From an uncultured Massilia sp. (GTDB taxonomy: Bacteria; Pseudomonadota; Gammaproteobacteria; Burkholderiales; Burkholderiaceae): a DNA stretch of 39,516 nt. Positions within the stretch are counted from its first letter, which is position 1, and every line of letters begins with the position of its first letter. The stretch covers positions 1 to 39,516 of the forward strand of contig CAMPHU010000015.1 in assembly GCA_946886065.1 (NCBI GenBank), in the 5' to 3' direction. The position numbers and the translations under genes are program-made. The notes under the pieces were generated by a model. The model was not told where the DNA came from, made no database searches, and was given only the letters and a program-made list of their open reading frames with translations. Positions 18,675 to 25,218 of the stretch are shown here, piece after piece.

Positions 18675-18710
18675 GCTATTCTGCTCAAAAAACGGTGTTA
18701 ACGCTACCGT
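18675..18710 (-). promoter_or_regulatory. Operator-like palindrome and candidate promoter before xylF
   Basis: ACGGT (18692-18696) and ACCGT (18706-18710) are mirrored arms around TGTTAACGCTACC, a 9-of-12 match to the TGTTNGCGCNAACA operator (18696-18709). On the minus strand TTAACA followed 17 bases later by TAGCAA is a weak promoter that this site would overlap at the -35. Confidence 0.5.
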
Positions 18711-18726
18711 GGCGGGAATTTATCCT

Positions 18727-20508
18727 TTAATGGTTATGGCGCGGCATGTCGTGGCCGACGCCCCGGTAAGGCAGGGCCAGCTCCATGCAGGCCCCGGTGT
18801 GCAGCTGGCCCACGGTGGCGCGGTAGATCTCCTGCCACGGCGTCTGGTTGGGCGGCACCGGCGGCAGCGCGCCGCGGCGCCGCGCCGACAAGGCCTCTTC
18901 AGGCAGCAGCACATCGCAGCGCCCGAGATTCAGATCCACGCGCACGACGTCGCCGGTGCGCAGCAAGGCGAGGTTGCCGCCGGCCGCGCTTTCGGGCGAG
19001 GCGTTCAGGATCGACGGGCTGTCCGAGGTGCCGGACTGGCGCCCGTCGCCCAGGGTCGGCAGCGCCGTGATGCCCTGGCGGATCAGGGCGTCCGGCGGCT
19101 GCATGTTCACGACTTCCGCCGAACCGGGCCAGCCGACCGGGCCCGACCCGCGGATGACCAGCATGGTGCGTTCGTCGATGCCGAGGGCCGGATCGTTGAT
19201 GCGGTGGTGGTAGTCGTCGGAACCGTCGAACACCACCACGCGGCATTCGAAGGCGTTCTCGGAACCGGGCGTGGACAGGTAGCGCGCGCGGAAGGCTTCC
19301 GAGATCACGCTGGTCTTCATGATGGCGAAGTCGAACAGGTTGCCCTTGAGGACCATGAAACCGGCATTGTGCTTGAGTGGCGCGGCGAAAGGCTTGATCA
19401 TCTCGCGGTCCGCGCTCTCGCGCCCCGCCAGGTTGGCCCGCATGCTGGCGCCCGTCACGGTGGGACGGTCCGAGCGCAGCAGGCCCGCCTGCTCCAGTTC
19501 CCACATCACGGCCGGCACGCCGCCGGCGCGGTGGAAGCGCTCGCCGAGGTAGCGTCCGGCCGGCTGCATGTTAAGCAGGAGCGGCACCTCGTACCCGTAG
19601 CGCATCCAGTCTTCCGGCGTGATCTCGACGCCCGCGTGGCGCGCCATGGCCACGATATGCGGCTGGGCGTTGCTGGAGCCGCCGATGGCGGCGTTGACCA
19701 CGATGGCGTCCAGGAAGGCCTCGCGCGTCAGGATGCTTGATGGCCGCTGGTCCTCATGGGCCATGGCGACGATGCGGCGCCCGGTCTCGTAGGCCATTTG
19801 CCCGCGCTCGCGGTAAGGCGCGGGAATCGCGGAGCAGCCCGTCAGCGACATCCCGAGGGCCTCCGCGACCGCATTCATGGTCGAGGCGGTGCCCATGGTG
19901 TTGCAGTGGCCCGCCGACGGCGCCGAGGCGGTGGCGATCTGGAGAAACTTGTGCTCGTCGATCTCGCCGGCGGCCAGCAGCCGGCGTCCCTTCCAGATCG
20001 CCGCGCCCGAGCCCACCAGTTCGCCCTCGAACCAGCCGTCCAGCATCGGCCCGCCGGACAGCACGATGGCCGGGATGTCGACGGTGGCGGCGGCCATCAG
20101 CTGGGCCGGCGTGGTCTTGTCGCAGCCCGTGGTCAGGACCACGGCGTCGATCGGATAGCCGTGCAGTATCTCGACCAGGCCCAGGTAGGCCAGGTTGCGG
20201 TCCAGGGCCGCGGTCGGCCGGCGGCAGTTCTCGAAGATGGGGTGCAGCGGGAATTCCATCGGGATGCCGCCGGCGTCGCGGATGCCGTCGCGCACCCGCT
20301 TGGCGAGTTCCAGGTGGATGCGGTTGCAGGGCGAAATATCGCTGCCGCTCTGGGCGATGCCGACGATCGGCTTGCCGGAACGGAGTTCCTCCGGCGTGAT
20401 CCCGTAGTTCATGAAGCGCTCGAGGTAGAGCGCGGTCATGTCGATGCGCTCGGGATTGTCGAACCAGTCCTGGGACCGGAAGCGGCGCTTGGGATGTGAT
20501 GCGTTCAT
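18727..20508 (-). CDS. xylD: D-xylonate dehydratase (IlvD/Edd family)
   Basis: A 593-residue Fe-S dehydratase converting D-xylonate to 2-keto-3-deoxyxylonate. Long stretches match what I recall of Caulobacter XylD, for example FRSQDWFDNPERIDMTALYL, RFMNYGITPEELRSGKP and the C-terminal PRHNH. Cluster-ligand cysteines are expected at Cys61 (SPCNRIHLE), Cys129 (TTGCDKTTP) and Cys202 (GHCNTMGTAST). The start at 20508 fits this alignment; AAGGA of its Shine-Dalgarno overlaps the end of xylC, 7 bases away, indicating coupled translation. L-arabonate dehydratases are close paralogues, but the neighbours (XylX, XylB, XylF) favour xylonate. Confidence 0.94.
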   Translation of the reverse strand: MNASHPKRRFRSQDWFDNPERIDMTALYLERFMNYGITPEELRSGKPIVGIAQSGSDISPCNRIHLELAKRVRDGIRDAGGIPMEFPLHPIFENCRRPTAALDRNLAYLGLVEILHGYPIDAVVLTTGCDKTTPAQLMAAATVDIPAIVLSGGPMLDGWFEGELVGSGAAIWKGRRLLAAGEIDEHKFLQIATASAPSAGHCNTMGTASTMNAVAEALGMSLTGCSAIPAPYRERGQMAYETGRRIVAMAHEDQRPSSILTREAFLDAIVVNAAIGGSSNAQPHIVAMARHAGVEITPEDWMRYGYEVPLLLNMQPAGRYLGERFHRAGGVPAVMWELEQAGLLRSDRPTVTGASMRANLAGRESADREMIKPFAAPLKHNAGFMVLKGNLFDFAIMKTSVISEAFRARYLSTPGSENAFECRVVVFDGSDDYHHRINDPALGIDERTMLVIRGSGPVGWPGSAEVVNMQPPDALIRQGITALPTLGDGRQSGTSDSPSILNASPESAAGGNLALLRTGDVVRVDLNLGRCDVLLPEEALSARRRGALPPVPPNQTPWQEIYRATVGQLHTGACMELALPYRGVGHDMPRHNH

Positions 20509-20515
20509 GGTGTCC

Positions 20516-21388
20516 TTAATCCTGCAGCCGCAGCGTGTGCTGCGGCAGTCCCGGCGTGTCGGCGCGGAAGGTGAACAGGCTGCCCGCCAGCGGCTGGGCG
20601 CGCAGTTCTTCCTGCGCCAGGCCCTTGCGCGCACTGGTGACGTACACCGTGCGCAGATCCTCGCCGCCGAAGGCCAGCTTGGTGATATTCGCGCAGGGGA
20701 AGCGCACTTCCCCCAGCCTGGCGCCCTGCGGATCGTAGCGCACGATGCGCCACCCCCCGAAGGTGGCCACCCACAGGCAGCCCTCGGCGTCCACCGCCAT
20801 CCCGTCCGGATAGCCCGCGCCTTGCAGCTCGGCGAAGATGCGCTTGCGCTCCAGGGCGCCGTCCTCCAGGACGTCGAAGGCGTAGATGCGCCTGGACAGC
20901 GTATCGGTGTGGTACAGCGTGCGGCCGTCCGGGCTCAGCGCGGGGCCGTTGGTGATCACATAGCCGTCGTCCATGGCGGCGACCTGCGCGCCGTCGAAGC
21001 GGTACAGGACGCCGGTGCGCTGCTCCTCCGCGTCATCCATGGAGCCGAACCACAAGCGGCCCTGGGCGTCCACGTGCCCGTCGTTGAATCGGTTGCCCGG
21101 CAGCCCGGCCTCGACGCCGAGCAGCGGCGCGAAGGCGCCGGTTTCCTCGATGAAGAGGTAGAGCCCATCCTCGAGCGAGCAGACCATCGCCCCGTCCTGC
21201 GCGGGCACGATGAAGCTCACCTGGCCCGGAGCGTCCCAGCTGCGGCGGCCGCCGCCCTCGGGATCGCAGCGGTGGATGCGGCGGCCCTTGATGTCGACGA
21301 ACCACACCAGGCCGCGCGCGGCGTCCCACAGCACGCCTTCGCCGAGGATCGCGGCGGCTTCCCACAGGCTGCGTGGCGCGGTGTTCAT
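20516..21388 (-). CDS. xylC: Xylonolactonase (SMP-30/gluconolactonase family)
   Basis: A 290-residue six-bladed propeller that should hydrolyse D-xylono-lactone to D-xylonate in the cytoplasm. Metal-binding residues of the family are visible: Glu17 in LGEGVLWD, Asn147 in ITNGPALSPDG and Asp195 in YPDGMAVD, plus Asn102 in RFNDGHVD. There is no signal peptide. The ATG overlaps the xylB stop (ATGA at 21385-21388), so the two genes are translationally coupled. Lactonases of this family accept several aldonolactones; the xylose role comes from position between xylB and xylD. Confidence 0.92.
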   Translation of the reverse strand: MNTAPRSLWEAAAILGEGVLWDAARGLVWFVDIKGRRIHRCDPEGGGRRSWDAPGQVSFIVPAQDGAMVCSLEDGLYLFIEETGAFAPLLGVEAGLPGNRFNDGHVDAQGRLWFGSMDDAEEQRTGVLYRFDGAQVAAMDDGYVITNGPALSPDGRTLYHTDTLSRRIYAFDVLEDGALERKRIFAELQGAGYPDGMAVDAEGCLWVATFGGWRIVRYDPQGARLGEVRFPCANITKLAFGGEDLRTVYVTSARKGLAQEELRAQPLAGSLFTFRADTPGLPQHTLRLQD

Positions 21389-22179
21389 GCGCCGTACCAG
21401 CCCGCGTCGACGAAGTATTCGCGGCCGCTGCAGCGGCGCGCGTTGTTCGAGGCCAGGAACAGCGACAGCGCCGCCACGTCCTGCATCTCGACCCGCTCGC
21501 GCAGGCACTGGCCGGCCAGGATGCGGGCTTCCTCCTCCGGCGTGTGCCACAGCGCCTGCTGGCGCGGGGTGCGCACCGCGCCCGGAATCACCGAGTTCAC
21601 GCGGATCCCATCCTCGCCCAGGTCGCGCGCCAGGCCGCGGGTCAGGCCTTCGATGGCGGCCTTGGCGGTCATGTACAGCGACAGCTGCGAGGACGCCAGG
21701 TGCCAGGAAATCGAACCGAAGTTCAGGATCGCGCCGCCCTTGCCGTCCTTGCGCATCATGCGCACCGCGGCCTGGGCGCAGAAGAACTGGTGGCGCAGGT
21801 TCACGGCCATGCGGTTCTCCCAGTATTCCGGGGTCACGTCGTCGATCTCGTGGCGGTCGTCGTTGGCGGCGTTATTGAGCAGGACGTCGATGCCGCCCGC
21901 CTCGCGTTCGATCTCGGCGAAGCTTGCCGCCAGCGATTCCAGGTCGGTCAGGTCGCAGTGCACGAAGCGCGGCGGGTGGGGGGCGGCGCCCAGCGACTCG
22001 GCCAGCGCGCGCGAGGGTTCAAGCGCGATGTCGAGGAACCATACGCGCGCGCCCTGCCCGGCGAAGGCGGTCACCAGCTCGCTGCCGATGCCGGTCCCGC
22101 CGCCGGTGATGACGACCCGCTTGCCTGCCAGGTCCGGGTAGGTAGCGTAGACCAGGGGTTCTTGTGGTGTGTGAGGCAT
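21385..22179 (-). CDS. xylB: D-xylose 1-dehydrogenase (SDR family)
   Basis: A 264-residue short-chain dehydrogenase that oxidises D-xylose to xylonolactone with NAD+. The cofactor motif TGGGTGIG is at 25-32, NNAAND at 102-107, the catalytic Ser in FGSISWH (156/158) and YMTAK gives Tyr169 and Lys173. The sequence follows recalled Caulobacter XylB closely (NNA-NDDRH, VNLRH, NFGSISWHL, ARELG/ARDLG, VIPG, DAGW). The start at 22179 is placed by that alignment; no strong ribosome site is visible. It begins 34 bases after xylX ends. No isomerase or xylulokinase gene is in the window, consistent with oxidative rather than isomerase catabolism. Confidence 0.93.
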   Translation of the reverse strand: MPHTPQEPLVYATYPDLAGKRVVITGGGTGIGSELVTAFAGQGARVWFLDIALEPSRALAESLGAAPHPPRFVHCDLTDLESLAASFAEIEREAGGIDVLLNNAANDDRHEIDDVTPEYWENRMAVNLRHQFFCAQAAVRMMRKDGKGGAILNFGSISWHLASSQLSLYMTAKAAIEGLTRGLARDLGEDGIRVNSVIPGAVRTPRQQALWHTPEEEARILAGQCLRERVEMQDVAALSLFLASNNARRCSGREYFVDAGWYGA

Positions 22180-22213
22180 TGTGTGCTCGCTAGTCTTGGA
22201 TGGTTGTGCGCGC

Positions 22214-23413
22214 TCAGGCGCCATGGCCGGCGGCCAGCAGGCCGCGTTGCGCCAGGTTGCGGTACAGGGCGCGCACGCCGAAGGACCATGGAGTGATCTC
22301 ATCGCTGCGGCCGACGGTGTTGACCAGGGCGCCGAGCGACGGCGTGGAAATGCTGACGCGGTCGCCCGCGTGATGGGTGAAGCCCCCGCCCGCCGCGTCG
22401 CGGTCCTTGATCGGCGAGAACATCGTGCCCAGGAAGAGCATGAAGCCGTCCGGGTACTGGTGGTGCGCGCCGCAGGTCTGGGCCACCAGGTCGAGGGGAT
22501 CGCGGCTGATCTCGCGCATGCGGCTGCGGCCTTCGAGCTCGAAGCCATCGTCGGCGCCTTCGATCAGCATGCGCACTTCGAGCTGGCGCAGGGTGTCCAT
22601 CGTGAACCCGTCGTCGAACAGGCGGATGAAGGGGCCGATGGCGCAGGAGCCGTTGTTGTCCTTGGCCTTGCCCAGCAGGAGCGCGCTGCGGCCTTCGATG
22701 TCGCGCAGGTTGACGTCGTTGCCGAGCGTGGCGCCGACCACTTCGGCGCGGCTGTTCACGGCCAGCACGATCTCCGGCTCCGGATTGTTCCAGCGCGAGG
22801 ACGGATGCAGGCCGACCTGCGCTCCGTGGCCGACCGCCGACATCGGCTGCGACTTGGTGAACACTTCCGCATCCGGGCCGATGCCCACTTCCATGTACTG
22901 GGACCACAGGCCGCGCGCCGTGAGCTCGGCCTTGAGGCGCATGGCGGCCTCCGATCCCGGCGCGATCTCGGACAGGTCGGCGCCGATCGTGTCGTTCAGC
23001 TGCCCGCGCAGCGCGCTGGCGCGCACCGGATCGCCCTTGGCCTGCTCCTCGATGACGCGCTCCAGCAGGCTCACCGCGAAGGTCACGCCGCAGGCCTTGA
23101 TGGCCTGCAGGTCGCAAGGGGCCAGCAGGCGCAGGCCGCCCGGCCCCGCCTCGCCGCGCAGCGCCGCGTCGAGCAGCGCTTGCGCCGCGCCGAGGTCTTC
23201 GCCTTGCGCCTCGCGCACGAAAGCGGACAGGCTCGCGGCATCCTGCTCGAACAGGTCGGCGACCGTGGCGGCGTGGCGGGTGATGTCGACCAGGCGTCCG
23301 CCGCGCACCGCGACCACGGCCGGGCCGTCGACCGGCGCCGGGCGCCACACGCGGCCGACCAGGAGCGCGCGCTCGGCGTCCTCGGGCAGGAGATTGGCTT
23401 GAAAAGCAGTCAT
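22214..23413 (-). CDS. xylX: 2-keto-3-deoxy-D-xylonate dehydratase (FAH family)
   Basis: A 399-residue protein of the fumarylacetoacetate hydrolase fold that dehydrates 2-keto-3-deoxyxylonate to 2-oxoglutarate semialdehyde. Diagnostic segments shared with Caulobacter XylX include LLAPCDLQAIKACGVTFAVS, LERVIEE, GLWSQYMEVGIGPDAEVFTK, WNNPEPE, LGNDVNLRDIEGRSALLL and KDNNGSCAIGPF. Metal ligands are expected among Glu183, Glu212, Glu214 and Asp233. The N-terminus MTAFQANLLPED lines up with known XylX starts, which supports 23413, although its ribosome site is weak. A much stronger ribosome site and ATG 85 bases upstream are one base out of frame across a C10 tract (see findings). It is the first structural gene of xylXBCD. 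Confidence 0.93.
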   Translation of the reverse strand: MTAFQANLLPEDAERALLVGRVWRPAPVDGPAVVAVRGGRLVDITRHAATVADLFEQDAASLSAFVREAQGEDLGAAQALLDAALRGEAGPGGLRLLAPCDLQAIKACGVTFAVSLLERVIEEQAKGDPVRASALRGQLNDTIGADLSEIAPGSEAAMRLKAELTARGLWSQYMEVGIGPDAEVFTKSQPMSAVGHGAQVGLHPSSRWNNPEPEIVLAVNSRAEVVGATLGNDVNLRDIEGRSALLLGKAKDNNGSCAIGPFIRLFDDGFTMDTLRQLEVRMLIEGADDGFELEGRSRMREISRDPLDLVAQTCGAHHQYPDGFMLFLGTMFSPIKDRDAAGGGFTHHAGDRVSISTPSLGALVNTVGRSDEITPWSFGVRALYRNLAQRGLLAAGHGA

Positions 23414-23436
23414 GGAGTGTCTCGTAATGGTTGGCC

Positions 23437-23446
23437 GGGGGGGGGG
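23437..23446 (-). repeat. C10 homopolymer in the xylX 5' region
   Basis: Ten consecutive G on the plus strand (C10 in the mRNA) lie 23 bases before the xylX start. They sit inside a leader reading frame that begins at ATG 23498 behind GGAGGAGA. Loss of one C would join that leader in frame to xylX. Confidence 0.9.
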
Positions 23447-23497
23447 AGACCATCGATGCCACAAACAGCCCGGGCGGATGCCTGCCCTTGCGCTGCA

Positions 23498-23511
23498 TGG
23501 ATGTCTCCTCC
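23498..23511 (-). promoter_or_regulatory. Strong Shine-Dalgarno and ATG upstream of xylX
   Basis: GGAGGAGA (23504-23511) lies 5 bases before an ATG at 23496-23498. This is the best ribosome site of the xyl genes, yet it is not in frame with xylX as written. Its frame has no early stop and would run through xylX out of frame. Confidence 0.6.
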
Positions 23512-23558
23512 GTTTTTATTCCGTGGCCGCGGCTTTCACAACATTCGCATAACAGAAA

Positions 23559-23606
23559 TGTTACCGCAACCATTTCAGTCTAAACGTCGGGAGCCGCGAT
23601 TGTCAA
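23559..23606 (-). promoter_or_regulatory. xylX operon promoter with overlapping LacI-type operator
   Basis: On the minus strand a perfect TTGACA (23601-23606), an 18-base spacer and TAGACT (23577-23582) form the best sigma70 promoter in the locus. Four bases downstream, at 23559-23572, TGTTACCGCAACCA matches 10 of 12 positions of the operator palindrome, placed over the expected transcription start. A second half-site (CGCATAACA, 23546-23554) follows. This is the layout of a LacI-type repressor blocking initiation. Confidence 0.65.
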
Positions 23607-23703
23607 TCGATTATTGAGCACATGTGTGACGAATGCGTCCTGCGGCGATCCAGAGGGGCGTCAGGGGCGATAGGGGCGTCGCGATTGGGCGGAAAACAGG
23701 GCC

Positions 23704-23727
23704 GCGTGCGGAAGCCGCTCCGCACGC
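23704..23727 (-). terminator. Stem-loop behind the LacI-family gene
   Basis: GCGTGCGGA (23704-23712) pairs perfectly with 23719-23727, 15 bases after the regulator stop. On the minus strand a short T4 follows 8 bases later, so this is a weak terminator or 3' stabiliser separating the regulator gene from xylX. Confidence 0.5.
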
Positions 23728-23742
23728 CGGGCCTGGAAGCGC

Positions 23743-24858
23743 TCAGCTGGCGTAGCTGCGCTTGCTGGCGGTGTGCGGCAGGCGCGCGGGCGGGCGGATG
23801 CGCGGCGCGGCGTCGGACTGGCGGCGCACCAGTTTGGAATCCATGGTGATCTGCTCCGGCTCCGCCTCCTCCCCTTCGCGCAGCGCACGCACGCGCCGCA
23901 CCAGCGACAGCACGGCTTCGCGCGCCATCTCGGCGATCGGCTGGCGCACGGTGGTCAGCTCCGGCCAGATGGTGGTGGCCAGCGCGGTATCGTCGAAGCC
24001 GGTCACGGTGAGGTCTCCCGGCACGTCCAGGCCCAGGCGGTGGGCCACGGCGACGGTGGCCGCGGCCATGTCGTCGTTGCTGGCGAAGATCGCGGTGGGA
24101 CGCTCCGGCAGCGACAGCAGCAGCTCGGCCGCGTCCAGGCCCGAGCGGTAAGTGAACATGCCTGGCACCACCAGTTCGTCGCCGGCGTCCGCGCCCTTCT
24201 CGGCGATCGCCGCGCGGTAGCCCGCCAGGCGGCGCGCACTGGCGGTCTGGTTCGGATGGCCCATGACGAAGCCGATGCGCTGGTGTCCCAGCGCGATCAG
24301 GTGATGGGTCATGCGGTAGGCGGCGTCGTAGTCGTCGATGCTGACCGCGCCCACCTGCGCATCCGGCAGGCCGCAAGCCACGACCACGGCCGGGATGCCG
24401 GCATCGTTGATGCAGCGCAGGACCGAACCGCTGTCGCACAGCGGCGGCGGCAGGATGATGCCGTCCAGGCCGTTCTCGATCAGGCGCTGGGTCTGCTCCG
24501 CCTCCTGGGCGCCGGCCTCGCATTTCTCGACGAACAGCTGCACGTTGTTCAGGCCCGACTGGGTCAGCAGGCCGACCAGGAATTCGCTCAGGTAGGCCGC
24601 GCTCGGGTTGCTGTACAAGAAGCCGACGCGAATCGGCTTGGACCCCGCCAGGTTGCGCGCCTCCTGGTTCGGGGTGTAGTTGAGCGCGGCGACGGCCTCG
24701 GCGACCTTGCGCCGCGTGCTCTCGCGCACCAGCCCCTTGCCGTTCATGACACGCGACACCGTCATCGCAGACACGCCGGCCAGCTTGGCAACATCGACCA
24801 TGGTCGGTTTGCCGCCTTCCATTGCTTCGCGGATGGCTTCTAGTTTGGATTTGGTCAT
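23743..24858 (-). CDS. xylR: LacI-family transcriptional regulator, probable xylose repressor
   Basis: A 371-residue regulator. The helix-turn-helix is at about 20-45 (MVDVAKLAGVSAMTVSRVMNGKG) with the hinge YTPNQEARNLAGSKP, followed by a periplasmic-binding-protein-like sensor (IRVGFLYSNP, GIPAVVVACG, TAIFASNDDMAAATV, LTVTGFDDTALATTIWPELT). There are about 19 extra residues before the HTH compared with typical LacI proteins. AGGACG precedes the ATG at 24858. Position directly upstream of xylXBCD-xylFGH and operator-like palindromes in four promoter regions, including its own, suggest a xylose-responsive repressor. The effector (xylose or a pathway intermediate) is inferred. Confidence 0.9.
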   Translation of the reverse strand: MTKSKLEAIREAMEGGKPTMVDVAKLAGVSAMTVSRVMNGKGLVRESTRRKVAEAVAALNYTPNQEARNLAGSKPIRVGFLYSNPSAAYLSEFLVGLLTQSGLNNVQLFVEKCEAGAQEAEQTQRLIENGLDGIILPPPLCDSGSVLRCINDAGIPAVVVACGLPDAQVGAVSIDDYDAAYRMTHHLIALGHQRIGFVMGHPNQTASARRLAGYRAAIAEKGADAGDELVVPGMFTYRSGLDAAELLLSLPERPTAIFASNDDMAAATVAVAHRLGLDVPGDLTVTGFDDTALATTIWPELTTVRQPIAEMAREAVLSLVRRVRALREGEEAEPEQITMDSKLVRRQSDAAPRIRPPARLPHTASKRSYAS

Positions 24859-25218
24859 GCTGGCACGTCCTGTTCTTGATGTTTGCGTTATGTTAGCACA
24901 GTTGGGCAAGTGCGAAGCCGGTGTCGCTGGCCCCTCCACTGGTGCTTGAGAAATCGGTTTCTTTGGCCGGTAGGTTTGCGCTAACATAGGAAATCCGGCC
25001 CAGTCCGGGCCGCGAGATCATGCGCAATGGGTGGAAATAACAGGCGGCTGCAAGGTTCGTGAAAGAATTTTCAACGAAAATCAGTGCATCCACCCGTATT
25101 GATGTTGTATCCAGTTGACGGAAAGTGCTCGAGCTTGCGCTAGACTGTTGCAAGTTCATAAAGGCCATGACACGAAAGCGCCCGCCGTGCCCACTCAGCC
25201 CTGCATGACATATACCGC
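24859..25218. promoter_or_regulatory. Divergent intergenic region between the LacI regulator and the winged-helix ATPase
   Basis: This 360-base stretch holds no convincing gene. It contains two operator-like sites: GGTTTGCGCTAACA (24973-24986, 11 of 12 positions of TGTTNGCGCNAACA) and a weaker TGTTTGCGTTATGT (24880-24893, 8 of 12) close to the regulator start. They would fit autoregulation. Towards 25219, TTGACG and a downstream TAGACT are 20 bases apart, too far for a confident promoter. Confidence 0.5.

Noticed and set aside
22299..23573. Long frame beginning upstream of xylX with the strong ribosome site
   Set aside because: Not annotated as a gene because beyond about 28 codons it only reads xylX out of frame. 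Retained as a finding about the C10 tract.
13100..24858. Reading the locus as an L-arabinose oxidation operon
   Set aside because: The dehydratase that follows arabonate dehydratase in that pathway is a DHDPS-family aldolase-like enzyme, not seen here. XylX of the FAH family, an SDR close to Caulobacter XylB and XylF favour xylose, although side activity on arabinose is possible.
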